Positions 8,337 to 18,306 of a stretch of 64,000 nt of DNA are shown one piece after another; position 1 is the stretch's first letter, and every line of letters begins with the position of its first letter. The position numbers and the translations under genes were made by a program. Source of the DNA: Verrucomicrobiota bacterium (GTDB lineage: Bacteria > Verrucomicrobiota > Verrucomicrobiia > Chthoniobacterales > Terrimicrobiaceae); contig JAFKMU010000045.1 in assembly GCA_017305195.1 (NCBI GenBank), positions 80,662 through 144,661 of the forward strand. The letters run 5' to 3'. Under the pieces are notes generated by a model. That model was not told where the DNA came from and did no database searches. It saw only the letters and a program-made list of their open reading frames with translations.

Positions 8337-9923
8337 TTAGGCTGACGCCTTGATCTCGACGCCGGTAACGGCGTTGGTGATGACAAACTTTTCCGGGTGG
8401 AATGTCGGGTCGGCGCGGAAGCTCAGGCGGCCGGCGTAACGGCGCTCGATGTCGACGAGATGCTCCTCGTCCTCGTTGCGCAGGCGGTTGAGGAGGTCGG
8501 GATGCACGATGACCTTGATCTCGTGCACACTCTCCTGGTTCTGCCGCATCACGGTGTGCAGGGCGCGCTGAAGCTCGACGCTCATCGTCATGGGGCTCTT
8601 GATCAGACCCTTGCCGCCGCAATGCGGGCACGGGACGAACTGCGTGCTGGCGAGGCTTTCCGCCGCGCGCTGGCGGGTCATCTCCATGAGGCCGAGCTGC
8701 GAGATCGGGAGCACATGGGTGCGGGCCTTGTCGCGCTTGAGACGTTCCTTGATGCGCTGGTAGACGGACTGCTGGTCCTTGCGGCTCTTCATGTCGATGA
8801 AGTCGCCGATGATGATGCCGCCGATGTTGCGCAGGCGCATCTGTCGGCAAATCTCGTCCGCCGCCTCGAGGTTGGTCTGGAGGATGGTCTTCTCCATGTC
8901 CTTCGAGCCCTTGTTGCGACCCGTATTCACGTCGACCGCGATGAGCGCCTCCGTTTCGTCGATCACGATATAGCCGCCGCACGGCAGCCACACCTGGCGA
9001 TGGAAGGCCGCGTCGATCTGGGACTGGACGCCGAAGCAATCGAAGATCGGCTGAGAGCCGGTGTAAAGCTGCACGCGCTTGCGGGCGCGCTTGGAGATCT
9101 GGCCCACGAGATTCTGCATCCGCTCAAAGGCCTTCTGGTCGTCGACCATGATGGAATCCACATCGTCGGTGAGGAAATCGCGCACGGTGCGATCAATGAG
9201 GTCGCTCTCGGCGTACAGGCAGGCCGGAGCCGGAAGCTCTTCCATGCCGCGTTGAATCTCCGCCCACTGCTCGAGGAGCAGGCTGAGGTCGCGGACGAAA
9301 TACCGGGCGCGCTGGCCCTGGCCCACGGTGCGCATGATGACGCCCATGCCGTCCGGGATGTCGAGCTCCTGGAGGATCTTGCGCAGACGCTCGCGCTCCT
9401 TGGGATCGTCGATCTTGCGAGAGATACCGCACTGCTCATTGAACGGCATGAGCACGAGGTACCGGCCCGCGAGGCTCACGTCGGTCGTGATACGCGGCCC
9501 CTTCGTTCCGATCGGGCCTTTTTTCACCTGCACGAGGATGTCCGAGCCGACAGGATAGATGTTCGGCACGTCCTTGTGCGTGATTTTCTGCTTCTTCTGG
9601 TTGTTCTTGCCGCCGCCGCGGCTCACGGCTTCCACGCCGCTGTCGAGCGCCGCCGGGATGGCGTCCCAGAATTGCAGGAACGCGTTTTTCTCAAACCCGA
9701 TATCGACGAACATGGCCTTGATGCCCGGCTCGATGTTGCGGACCTTGCCCTTGTAGATCGCACCGACGATGTTCCGGTCGGATTCGCGCTCAGTGGTCAG
9801 CTCCTCGAGCCGGTTGTCCTCCAGCAAAGCGACCCGCTTCTCGAGGCGCTCGCAGTTGACGATGAGTTTAATTCCAGTGCTTTTCTTGCCTAGGCCCAAA
9901 ATTCTTTTGACTGTTTCGATCAT
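8337..9923 (-). CDS. rng: Rne/Rng family ribonuclease (RNase E/G)
   Basis: 528 aa, close to RNase G length, so it lacks the long RNase E scaffold tail. An S1-type domain lies near residues 45-120 (VGAIYKGKVRNIEPGIKAMFVDIG), with an Arg/Lys-rich insertion. The catalytic DNase I-like part carries VDVNTGRNKGSKDMEKTIL and GGIIIGDFIDM (Mg-binding aspartates). The zinc link CPHCGGKG follows near residue 430. Endonuclease for 16S rRNA 5' processing and mRNA decay. Last gene of the rod-shape operon, 54 bp after PBP2, an arrangement also seen in other bacteria where rng follows mreBCD. No Shine-Dalgarno precedes the ATG. Confidence 0.94.
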   Translation of the reverse strand: MIETVKRILGLGKKSTGIKLIVNCERLEKRVALLEDNRLEELTTERESDRNIVGAIYKGKVRNIEPGIKAMFVDIGFEKNAFLQFWDAIPAALDSGVEAVSRGGGKNNQKKQKITHKDVPNIYPVGSDILVQVKKGPIGTKGPRITTDVSLAGRYLVLMPFNEQCGISRKIDDPKERERLRKILQELDIPDGMGVIMRTVGQGQRARYFVRDLSLLLEQWAEIQRGMEELPAPACLYAESDLIDRTVRDFLTDDVDSIMVDDQKAFERMQNLVGQISKRARKRVQLYTGSQPIFDCFGVQSQIDAAFHRQVWLPCGGYIVIDETEALIAVDVNTGRNKGSKDMEKTILQTNLEAADEICRQMRLRNIGGIIIGDFIDMKSRKDQQSVYQRIKERLKRDKARTHVLPISQLGLMEMTRQRAAESLASTQFVPCPHCGGKGLIKSPMTMSVELQRALHTVMRQNQESVHEIKVIVHPDLLNRLRNEDEEHLVDIERRYAGRLSFRADPTFHPEKFVITNAVTGVEIKASA

Positions 9924-9930
9924 GAAAAAA

Positions 9931-9955
9931 CGGAGGTTGATCTCCCCGGGGGGAG
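9931..9955 (-). promoter_or_regulatory. possible alternative hairpins in the RNase E/G leader
   Basis: On the minus strand CTCCCC/GGGGAG can pair, or the second arm can pair with CTCCG, which is followed by T6 just before the start codon. Short and weak; listed because RNase E genes are often autoregulated through their leaders. Confidence 0.25.
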
Positions 9956-9977
9956 GAAAGGGTAATTAGGGGGGAAT

Positions 9978-12242
9978 TCATCTGCGGTTGGGGGAAGGAG
10001 TTGATTCCTTTTTCTTTTTGTCCCCTCCACGGAAGAAATTGAAGAATTTTTCCAAACCCGAGGGTTTGGCGCTCTGACGATTGCGCACGCGACCGCCTTC
10101 ATCGGCTTCATCACGTACGCTCGGAGCGGCAGCCACCTGGCTTTCCTGGCCAGCGGGAGCTGCATTGTCCTCCGTGCCCGTATCCTGGTCGGCCGTCACG
10201 GTGGTTGCGGCCGGGATATCCCGTCCGAAGTCGATGCTCTCGACCTGATTGAAATTTCCCGCAGCAGGGTCCAGCCATGCCACCAAAGGCGCAGGAGTCG
10301 GGGTGGGTTCCGCATCCGGGGCGGGCGGCTCAGCCGGGGTATCGGCTGCCTTGTCGAGGGCGAACGTATCTTCGAGAATCTTCGCCGCGATCGGCGCCGC
10401 CACACCGCCGCCCGACTTTGCACCCTGCACAAGCACACACACGGCATACTTTGGCGCGTCATAAGGGGCGAAACAGATGAACCACGTATGGTTGTCCTTG
10501 ATGCCATTGCGCCAGAACTGGGCGGTGCCCGTCTTGCCCGCGACCTCGACGCCCTTGATGCGTGCCTTGCCTGCGGTGCCACCGCCTTCATTGACCACCT
10601 TGTCCATGCCGAGGCGGACCTTCTCGATCTGCTCCCGGGTCAACCCTCCGTCCTTGATCAGGTCGGTACGCACCCGCGCTGGCTCTTGCAACAGCACCTT
10701 GCCGTCCTGGGCGACGACCTTGTCGATGAGGCGGGGATAGAAACATGTGCCACCGTTGGCCACGGTCGCGGCGATCATGGCCATCTGGATGGGCGAGGCC
10801 AGCACCATGCCCTGGCCGATGGAAGTATTGGCCGTGTATCCATTCGACCACCGGGCGTTCGGTTCGACCTGGGCGAGATATTCGGGACTCGGCAGCACCC
10901 CGGGCGCCTCGCCGGAAAGCGGCAGGCCGGATTTCTGCCCCAGGCCCAGCATGTTGCCCATCGCCACGATGTTATCGATGCCGGTGGCGTTGCCATACTG
11001 ATAGAAAAAGGCGTTGCAGGAGTATTTCAGCGCATCGGAGAGGCGTAGCGTGCCATGCGGAGGCAGGTGCTTCTGGGTGACCCAGCACATCATGTATTTG
11101 TTGCCATAGGTCACGCCGCCCGTGCAGGTGAAACTCTTGTCACCCACCCCGGCGCGCAGGCCAGCGAGGCCGATCGGCACCTTGTAGGTCGATCCCGGCG
11201 CGTAGGCGCTGATGGCCCGGTTGAGCAGTGGATTGGTCTCGTCCTTGTTCAGCTCCAGCCAGTCCTTGGCCGCGATGGAGGGGATGAATTTGTTCGGATC
11301 GTACGACGGCACCGAGGCCATCGCGAGGACGTCGCCATTGTTGGGATCGATCACGACGGCGGCGCCACGTCCCACGGCGCGGAGAGCCTTCTCGGCGATG
11401 TACTGGATGCGCGCGTCGAGGGTGAGATACACATTCGCACCCTGCTTGGGCTCCACGATCTCGACATCTTTGCGCATGATCTGCCCCTTGGCATCACGCT
11501 GGAGGATCTTCACCCCCGGCGTTCCCTTGAGGTAGTCGTTCATGGCCAGCTCGATCTGGGCCTTGCCCTCCATGTCCGGCTCGTAGAACTTGAATTTGTT
11601 GATGTCGTCGAGCTTGTCGAGATTGCCGGGAGCCCCGACGTATCCGAGCAAATGGGCGGCCAGCGAGCCGTAGACGTATTGGCGCACCGGCTTTTTCGTC
11701 ACGGTGACACCGGGAAGGCCGAGATTGTTCTCGGAAAGCACGGCCATCCTCTCGAAGTCGAGATCCTGCATATAATTGAAGGGGATCTCGCTTTTGTTGC
11801 GGTAGTGAATCTGCAGGCGCTTGGCATTGTAGTCCTGCGCGACGCCGAGTTCCTCCAGCCGGGGAATGATCTGTTCGGAAACGATGCGAGCCACGTCAGC
11901 CTCCTCCAGATCCTTGGGCATGTTGCGCACCGTGCCGCGGTAGCGCACCTTGGGCACCTGGTTGTTGTGCGACTGGCGATAGGCTGTCACCATGTCGGGC
12001 AGGTAAAAGTCGACATCGAAGCTGGCGCGGTTCTGCACGAGCGGAATGCCATTGCGGTCGAGAATCTCTCCTCGCACGGCGGGAATGCGCACCGTCACGC
12101 GCGATGTCGAGCCGGTCTTGGCCGTGTACTCCGCGCCATGAGCGATCTGAACCATCCACAGGCGCGCCACCAGGCCGGAAAGCGCCAGGATGATCACCCC
12201 GCCGACGAAGACAAACCGCAAAGCTGGTCCCGTCCGCCTCAT
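9978..12242 (-). CDS. mrdA: penicillin-binding protein 2 (peptidoglycan D,D-transpeptidase)
   Basis: 754 aa, class B PBP for lateral-wall elongation. N-terminal membrane anchor about residues 9-30, then the non-catalytic pedestal (IPAVRGEILDRNGIPL), then the transpeptidase domain with STYK at 351-354 (nucleophile Ser351), SCN at 408-410 and KTG at 570-572. The last 110 or so residues form an unusual Pro/Ala/acidic tail ending in a Lys-rich stretch, longer than typical PBP2. It overlaps mreD by 4 bp. RodA, the usual partner polymerase, is not encoded next to it. Confidence 0.94.
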   Translation of the reverse strand: MRRTGPALRFVFVGGVIILALSGLVARLWMVQIAHGAEYTAKTGSTSRVTVRIPAVRGEILDRNGIPLVQNRASFDVDFYLPDMVTAYRQSHNNQVPKVRYRGTVRNMPKDLEEADVARIVSEQIIPRLEELGVAQDYNAKRLQIHYRNKSEIPFNYMQDLDFERMAVLSENNLGLPGVTVTKKPVRQYVYGSLAAHLLGYVGAPGNLDKLDDINKFKFYEPDMEGKAQIELAMNDYLKGTPGVKILQRDAKGQIMRKDVEIVEPKQGANVYLTLDARIQYIAEKALRAVGRGAAVVIDPNNGDVLAMASVPSYDPNKFIPSIAAKDWLELNKDETNPLLNRAISAYAPGSTYKVPIGLAGLRAGVGDKSFTCTGGVTYGNKYMMCWVTQKHLPPHGTLRLSDALKYSCNAFFYQYGNATGIDNIVAMGNMLGLGQKSGLPLSGEAPGVLPSPEYLAQVEPNARWSNGYTANTSIGQGMVLASPIQMAMIAATVANGGTCFYPRLIDKVVAQDGKVLLQEPARVRTDLIKDGGLTREQIEKVRLGMDKVVNEGGGTAGKARIKGVEVAGKTGTAQFWRNGIKDNHTWFICFAPYDAPKYAVCVLVQGAKSGGGVAAPIAAKILEDTFALDKAADTPAEPPAPDAEPTPTPAPLVAWLDPAAGNFNQVESIDFGRDIPAATTVTADQDTGTEDNAAPAGQESQVAAAPSVRDEADEGGRVRNRQSAKPSGLEKFFNFFRGGDKKKKESTPSPNRR

Positions 12243-12796
12243 GCCCGCCCTCCGAAGCGATCACCGCGGGGATATTCACCCGGGATCAGATGGCGGAGGG
12301 ATTCCCACGCCAGATAAACGAGAGGCGCAACCGCCGCCGCGATGAGACCAGGGCCGATGATGCGCCAGAACACCATGTCATTGAGCACGACCCCTTCCCG
12401 CCGGAAGCAGATCATCACGTATTGCAGGGCCAGGTACAGCGACGTGCCCCCCACGGCCAGGCAGGTGTGAATCCACCAGCCGCCGCGCAAAAAAGCGGGT
12501 TGAAACCCGTGACAAAGGAGCCCAAGCAACACGAAATAGACGATAGACCAGCCGAGGGCGATTTCAACCCGCCCCCCGACGATGTGGAGATTCATCAGAT
12601 CCACGATAAATCCCGTGAAAACCGCGAGCGAGAGCATCGTCCACGCGGAATAGGCAATGGCGGCCAGACAGAACAGCGCCGGCACCAGCAGCACGTGAGC
12701 CCCGAGCAGCATGTGTACGGGTGGAATGAACTCCTGGACGATCAAGGCCAGGAAGATGAGGATCGCAAAGCTGATGCCGCCCAGGACGTCTCTCAT
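12239..12796 (-). CDS. mreD: rod shape-determining protein MreD
   Basis: 185 aa integral membrane protein with about five predicted hydrophobic segments (for example FAILIFLALIVQEFI, LLVPALFCLAAIAY, IVYFVLLGLLCHGF). Weakly conserved, identified by size, topology and position between mreC and PBP2. Partner of MreC and RodA/PBP2 in the elongasome. Start and stop both overlap neighbours by 4 bp (ATGA), implying coupled translation. Confidence 0.88.
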   Translation of the reverse strand: MRDVLGGISFAILIFLALIVQEFIPPVHMLLGAHVLLVPALFCLAAIAYSAWTMLSLAVFTGFIVDLMNLHIVGGRVEIALGWSIVYFVLLGLLCHGFQPAFLRGGWWIHTCLAVGGTSLYLALQYVMICFRREGVVLNDMVFWRIIGPGLIAAAVAPLVYLAWESLRHLIPGEYPRGDRFGGRA

Positions 12797-13602
12797 TTGG
12801 CTCCGACGATTACGAAGACATCTTCGACCATCGAAGTATCCACGGCGGGTTCGACGATGGCCCTCCCGTCGAGCGCACGCACCTGGAAACTTTTCACGAC
12901 TCCGATGGGAATCCCCGAGGGGAACACGCCGTTGCTGACCCCGGCGCTGTAAATCTTCTGGCCCGGCTGCAGGTTGGCCTGCTTGGAAAGGAAGTCCATC
13001 TGGAGCAGCCCGGGCGTGTCGCTCTGCTGCACCCGCACGCCGGAGAGAATTCCCTGCTCCCGGCTTCCCTCCACCTTGGCCGCGACCTTGCAGGTCTCGT
13101 CAGTGATGAGCAGGACGATCGATTCATTCTTGGCGACGGTGGTGGTCTTGCCCACCAGCCCCACGTCGGTCAGGACCGGCTCGTCCGCCTCGACCCCGTC
13201 CTCAAAGCCCCGGTTAATCTTGACCGTGGTCCACCACGTCGACGCATCCCGGGAGATGACGCGGGCCGGGAGGAGCTTGAAGACCGAGCGCTTGCGGTAG
13301 TCGAGGGCCTGTCGAAGCTTGTTGTTCTCAGCCTCGATTTCCCGGAGGAGCTGGTTTTCCGTGCGCAGCTCTTTGTTTTCCGTCGTCAGCCGGTTGTACT
13401 CGGCCTCCAGTTCATCGAGGTTCTTCAGCCCCGATCCCATCTCGCCGATCTGCCGCTGCACGGCGGAACCGGTCTTGACGAACGGAGCAACGATCCCGAG
13501 GAAGCCCGACTGCATCTTTTGCATCGCATCGGAACCGAGCGTCGAGAGCAGCACAGCTCCCGCCACGATCAGGAAAACGATAACAAGAAGCAGTCGATTC
13601 AT
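12793..13602 (-). CDS. mreC: rod shape-determining protein MreC
   Basis: 269 aa. One N-terminal membrane helix (about 4-24), a periplasmic coiled coil (about 60-100, rich in LEAEYNRL and TENKELRTENQLL heptads), then the two beta-barrel modules (SRDASTWWTTVKINRGFEDGV, then VGLVGKT). Scaffold linking cytoplasmic MreB to PBP2 in wall elongation. It follows mreB after 54 bp containing a hairpin and overlaps mreD by 4 bp. Confidence 0.94.
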   Translation of the reverse strand: MNRLLLVIVFLIVAGAVLLSTLGSDAMQKMQSGFLGIVAPFVKTGSAVQRQIGEMGSGLKNLDELEAEYNRLTTENKELRTENQLLREIEAENNKLRQALDYRKRSVFKLLPARVISRDASTWWTTVKINRGFEDGVEADEPVLTDVGLVGKTTTVAKNESIVLLITDETCKVAAKVEGSREQGILSGVRVQQSDTPGLLQMDFLSKQANLQPGQKIYSAGVSNGVFPSGIPIGVVKSFQVRALDGRAIVEPAVDTSMVEDVFVIVGAK

Positions 13603-13631
13603 CGGGCGAATTTCCGGGATATGTCAGGCTG

Positions 13632-13649
13632 TTCGCTCGCTGGAGCGAA
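13632..13649 (-). other. intergenic hairpin between mreB and mreC
   Basis: Seven-bp stem TTCGCTC/GAGCGAA with a 4-base loop, 8 bp after the mreB stop and with no T-run. More likely an mRNA-stability or processing element that separates mreB from mreCD levels than a terminator. Confidence 0.5.
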
Positions 13650-13656
13650 AGGATCG

Positions 13657-14706
13657 TTAGTGCGAGGAATGGGAACCCGTGTGCTCGTGAGAAGCCACCG
13701 CGCGGAGGAAGCGGAGTTCCTCCAGCGCCTTGCCGGTTCCCTCGGCCACCGCGCTGAGCGGGTCCTCGGCGACATGCACGGGCAGGCCGGTCTCCTCCTG
13801 GAGGAGACGGTCGAGGCCGCGCAGCAAAGCGCCGCCACCCGCGAGCACGAGACCGCGATCCACCAGATCGGCGGACAGCTCGGGAGGGCAGCGCTCGAGC
13901 GTGATGCGGACAGAGTCCACGATCGTCGAGATCGGCTCCAGGAGCGCCTCGCGCACTTCCTGCGAGGAAATGGTGATGGTTTTCGGGAGACCGGCCACGA
14001 GGTCGCGGCCCTTCACCTCCATGGTGTTCTCCTTCTCAAGCTTGTAGGCGGAGCCGATCTTGATCTTGATCTCCTCGGCGGTGCGCTCACCGATCATGAG
14101 GTTGTAGGCCCGCTTCATGTAATTGATGATCGACTCGTCGAGTTCATCGCCAGCGACGCGCACGCTGCGGCTGAACACGATGCCGGAGAGCGAGATAAGC
14201 GCCACCTCGGTGGTGCCGCCACCGATGTCGATGATCATGTTGCCCGCCGCATCCTGCACCGGGAGGCCGACACCGATCGCTGCGGCCATGGGTTCCTCGA
14301 TGAGGTAAACCTCACGGGCGCCCGCGCGGGTGGCGGAATCCTTCACCGCACGCTTCTCCACCTCGGTGATGCCGCTGGGGACAGCGATCACCACGCGGGG
14401 ACGAACCATGCGACGGCGGTTGTGCACCTTGCTGATGAAATGGCGCAACATGGCCTCTGTGATCTCGAAATCCGCGATCACGCCGTCCTTGAGCGGACGG
14501 ATGGCTACGATGTTGCCGGGCGTGCGGCCCAGCATGCGCTTGGCCTCGTCACCGACCGCGAGCACCTTTTTGGTGCCCTGCTGGACGGCCACCACGGAGG
14601 GTTCGCGTAGAACGATGCCGTGGTCCTTTACGTAAACGAGGGTGTTGGCGGTACCGAGATCGATACCGATGTCATTGGAGAAAAACCCGAGGACGTTATC
14701 AAACAT
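13657..14706 (-). CDS. mreB: rod shape-determining protein MreB
   Basis: 349 aa actin-like ATPase that forms membrane-associated filaments guiding the elongasome. Phosphate-1 motif [12 protein letters not shown] near residue 16, phosphate-2 [15 protein letters not shown] near 160, and adenosine motif [15 protein letters not shown] near 290 are all intact. Short N-terminal amphipathic start. First gene of mreB-mreC-mreD-PBP2-rng. No confident promoter was found in the 112 bp to leuB. Confidence 0.97.
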   Translation of the reverse strand: MFDNVLGFFSNDIGIDLGTANTLVYVKDHGIVLREPSVVAVQQGTKKVLAVGDEAKRMLGRTPGNIVAIRPLKDGVIADFEITEAMLRHFISKVHNRRRMVRPRVVIAVPSGITEVEKRAVKDSATRAGAREVYLIEEPMAAAIGVGLPVQDAAGNMIIDIGGGTTEVALISLSGIVFSRSVRVAGDELDESIINYMKRAYNLMIGERTAEEIKIKIGSAYKLEKENTMEVKGRDLVAGLPKTITISSQEVREALLEPISTIVDSVRITLERCPPELSADLVDRGLVLAGGGALLRGLDRLLQEETGLPVHVAEDPLSAVAEGTGKALEELRFLRAVASHEHTGSHSSH

Positions 14707-14818
14707 ATAAAAAGTGATGGGCGCCCACGGCGCGGGGCGCTTTCATCGCCCGAGCACACCCCTCGCCGTAAGTGTTGCCGAAAATTGGGGTTGCGGAGGT
14801 TCTGCGTCAAGGCATTCC

Positions 14819-15967
<1,149 letters not shown>

Positions 15968-15989
15968 TCAGCGTCTGCGCCGAATTGTC

Positions 15990-16637
15990 TCAGGCGGTGG
16001 CCGCGAGGCGAATAAACTCGCGCACGAGGTACTCGTTCTTCCGCCGGGGCTCCAACTCCACCCCGCTGGCGACATCGACGGCATGGGGCCGGACGATGCG
16101 CACCGCATCGCGGATGTTGTGCGGCGTGAGCCCCCCGGCCAGGATGATATGCCGGTCCTTGCTGGCGATGACGTACTCGCGCACGATATCCCAGTTCAGT
16201 CGCGCACCCGTGCCACCATAACCCGTCTCCGACCACGCGTCGAAAAGGATGTAAGGCGTCTCGTACCGGCTGGCCTGGCCGAGCGAGCGCTGGTCCTTCA
16301 CCCGGATGGCCTTGATCCAATGCTCTCCGCCATGCTCGCTGCAATACGCGGGCGTTTCGTCGCCATGAAACTGGATCCACTCGAAGCACCCGCTCTCGCG
16401 GATGGCGGCCAATTCCTCCGGCGTGGCATTCACCACCACGGCCACCCGGTCGATCTTTCCCTTGAGTTCGGCGATCCAGCCCTTGGAGGCATCGAGGTCG
16501 ATGTAACGCTTCGACTGAGGAAAGAAGTTGAAGCCCAGGGCGTCGGCGCCCACGGAAGCCACCATCAGGGCGTCATCCAGATTGGTGACGCCGCATATCT
16601 TGGTCCGAAGCGGGGGGATGGGATCAGACAAGCTCAT
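15990..16637 (-). CDS. trpF: phosphoribosylanthranilate isomerase
   Basis: 215 aa TIM barrel that converts N-(5'-phosphoribosyl)anthranilate to CdRP in tryptophan synthesis. KICGVTNLDDA carries the catalytic Cys; the catalytic Asp lies in LFDAWSETGYGGTG; phosphate binding is at ILAGGLTPHNI and VDVASGVE. The frame is open further upstream but ATG 16637 (MSLSDPIPP) overlaps the preceding stop as ATGA, the pattern of this operon. The rest of the trp pathway is not in the window. Confidence 0.94.
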   Translation of the reverse strand: MSLSDPIPPLRTKICGVTNLDDALMVASVGADALGFNFFPQSKRYIDLDASKGWIAELKGKIDRVAVVVNATPEELAAIRESGCFEWIQFHGDETPAYCSEHGGEHWIKAIRVKDQRSLGQASRYETPYILFDAWSETGYGGTGARLNWDIVREYVIASKDRHIILAGGLTPHNIRDAVRIVRPHAVDVASGVELEPRRKNEYLVREFIRLAATA

Positions 16638-17380
16638 CGATGGAGACAGTCTAGCGGCGGGATTGCATGCACAAGCTGAATCAGCCCATTTTGCCACCGG
16701 TCGCGTAAATCCATCAAATAAGGGTGATCATTCTCGAACACCATGCGATGGGAGGCCCGCAAGTCCCCGGCCCGATAGCAGAAAAGCTCGAACGGCGTGC
16801 CGACCGAGAGGTTGCTCTTGGCGGTGGAATCCAGCGAGAGCAGTCCAAACTTCACCGCCTCGTGCAGCGGGGTGTCGTAGGTAAACCCCCGGTCCAGGAT
16901 GGGCTTGCCGTACTTCAGCTCGCCGATCTGGAGAAATGGAGACTGGCGGCTGGCGTGGATGGCATTTCCCTCGGCATAGACCTGGTAAATCTCCGGAGGC
17001 TGGGAGCCGATCTGCCCGCCCACGATGAGGTTGATATTGAAATCCAGCCCGCCTTGCCGGAGCGCCTCGGCGTCGAGCTTGCGCACCTCGCGGATGCGCT
17101 CCCCCACGTAGCGCGCGGTGTCGTAGAGATTGTGCTGGTTCATCAGGCAGGAGCCGCCCGCCTCGCCAACCGCCCGCTCCATGTCCCGGTCGATGAAGGC
17201 CGAGACCGACTGGGTGATCGAGAGATTGCCCGAGCTCAGGATGCAGAGCACGCGGTCGCCCTCCTTCTCATAGACGCGCATCTTGGGATGCAGCGTGACG
17301 TTGTCGATGCCCGCCGTGGTGCGCGAGTCCGAGAGAAAGACAAGCCCCTCGCCGCAGTGCAGGCTGAGGCAATACGTCAT
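16634..17380 (-). CDS. Anbu-type proteasome homologue (proteasome-type protease, COG3484)
   Basis: 248 aa Ntn-hydrolase. Begins MTYCLSLHCGEGLVFLSDSRT, the Anbu signature, with Thr2 as presumed nucleophile after Met removal and the SDSRT and later Lys/Asp positions typical of proteasome beta-like folds. Anbu assembles into open helical rings; its substrate is unknown. In most genomes it sits with an ATP-grasp, alpha-E and transglutaminase-like gene set, but none is seen here. Instead it overlaps trpF by 4 bp downstream and the YvlD-like gene by 4 bp upstream. Confidence 0.88.
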   Translation of the reverse strand: MTYCLSLHCGEGLVFLSDSRTTAGIDNVTLHPKMRVYEKEGDRVLCILSSGNLSITQSVSAFIDRDMERAVGEAGGSCLMNQHNLYDTARYVGERIREVRKLDAEALRQGGLDFNINLIVGGQIGSQPPEIYQVYAEGNAIHASRQSPFLQIGELKYGKPILDRGFTYDTPLHEAVKFGLLSLDSTAKSNLSVGTPFELFCYRAGDLRASHRMVFENDHPYLMDLRDRWQNGLIQLVHAIPPLDCLHR

Positions 17381-17796
17381 TTGATCACGCGCGCGCTGGC
17401 CCGTTTCATGCCGCCCGGGGCGGAGTGATGCGTGATGGCGTAGATATGCCCGTCGCTGCCGCGGAAGAACGAGCTCAGCAGCCAGCTGACGACGCTAATA
17501 ATGATCGCTCCGAAGAATGCGCTCCAGAAGCCGTCCACATGGAACGACTGAACCATCGCCGCCACGAACAGCAACAGCAGGGCGTTGATGACGAAAATGA
17601 ACAGTCCCATCGTGAAAATGATCCACGGGATGCTTAGGAGCAGCAGGACGGGACGCACAAAGGCATTGATGATGCCCAGAAGGAGCGAGGCGCCAAGCAG
17701 AGAACCCCAGTTGTCATAGCGAATACCCGGGATAACATGGGCCGCGGCGAGCACCGCGACCGTTGTCACCAGCCATCTCAAAAGAAACGCGGCCAT
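17377..17796 (-). CDS. phage holin family / YvlD-like membrane protein
   Basis: 139 aa with four hydrophobic segments (roughly 5-23, 30-50, 57-80, 88-110), the family 4 holin / YvlD pattern seen in LLGIINAFVRPVLLLLSIPW and FVINALLLL. Despite the family name nothing phage-like surrounds it; in other bacteria YvlD relatives are envelope-stress membrane proteins. The C-terminal tail is short and basic. Start chosen at ATG 17796 (MAAFLLRW). First gene of the operon with Anbu, trpF and probably leuB. Confidence 0.85.
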   Translation of the reverse strand: MAAFLLRWLVTTVAVLAAAHVIPGIRYDNWGSLLGASLLLGIINAFVRPVLLLLSIPWIIFTMGLFIFVINALLLLFVAAMVQSFHVDGFWSAFFGAIIISVVSWLLSSFFRGSDGHIYAITHHSAPGGMKRASARVIK

Positions 17797-17815
17797 GGCT
17801 CCATGGTATTTTAGC

Positions 17816-17844
17816 AATAAATTTTTTGAAGATTTATTTTGCAA
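17816..17844 (-). promoter_or_regulatory. candidate promoter of the YvlD-Anbu-trpF operon
   Basis: On the minus strand TTGCAA, 17-bp spacer, TTTATT. The AT-rich segment also contains inverted arms AATAAAT (17816-17822) and ATTTATT (17832-17838), which could be an operator in this divergent region. Confidence 0.4.
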
Positions 17845-17889
17845 CTCCCCCCACCCGCGAGGAAAACCGGATTCGTTAACGGAGGGAAT

Positions 17890-18273
17890 ATGTCAAAAGA
17901 GAAAAAGAAGGAAAAATCCGCGGAGCCCAAAAAGGCTAAAACGAAGAAGTCCATCACCACCCCGGCAGCCGCACCAGTCGAACCGGCGGTCCTCCCGCCC
18001 GAGACCGAACCCAGGCCCGCCGTCGTCGCGGAGGCATCTCCCAAGCCCAAGGCCCGCCCGAAGCGCACCGCCTCGCCCCGGCCAGCGAAAGCCACACCGA
18101 CCGAGATCGTCATCACCGTGGAGGAGATCAGCCTCCGGGCTTACTTCATCTCCGAACGCCGCCGCCATCTCGGCTGGCCGGGTGATGAGCACTCCGACTG
18201 GGTGGAGGCAGAGCGTCAACTCCGGGAGGAAAAGGCCAAACCCGCAAAGAAAAAGACGGTCAAAAAAACATGA
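17890..18273 (+). CDS. DUF2934 domain-containing protein
   Basis: 127 aa. A Lys-rich, then Ala/Pro-rich low-complexity N-terminal two thirds (histone-like composition) is followed by a DUF2934 module at about 78-115: EEISLRAYFISERRRHLGWPG, then HSDWVEAERQL, and a Lys-rich tail. DUF2934 is a small helical motif of unknown role, often next to DNA- or starch-related genes. A good Shine-Dalgarno GGAGG lies 5 bases before ATG 17890, which decides the start. Confidence 0.85.
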   Translation: MSKEKKKEKSAEPKKAKTKKSITTPAAAPVEPAVLPPETEPRPAVVAEASPKPKARPKRTASPRPAKATPTEIVITVEEISLRAYFISERRRHLGWPGDEHSDWVEAERQLREEKAKPAKKKTVKKT

Positions 18274-18297
18274 AAACGCCTTTTTTCGCGCTATAAT
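18270..18297 (+). promoter_or_regulatory. promoter of the small Cys-rich lipoprotein
   Basis: Consensus -10 TATAAT at 18292-18297 with a weak -35 ATGAAA 16 bp upstream. The ATG at 18307 is only nine bases after the -10, so the transcript would be nearly leaderless. Confidence 0.5.
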
Positions 18298-18306
18298 ACG
18301 AACGTC

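Noticed and set aside
8397..9893. Long open frame on the plus strand opposite the RNase E/G gene
   Set aside because: Antisense shadow of a well conserved gene; high-G+C codon bias opens such frames and the product resembles no protein.
17377..17796. Prophage indicated by a holin-family protein
   Set aside because: The YvlD/holin family 4 occurs widely outside phages and no phage gene is near.
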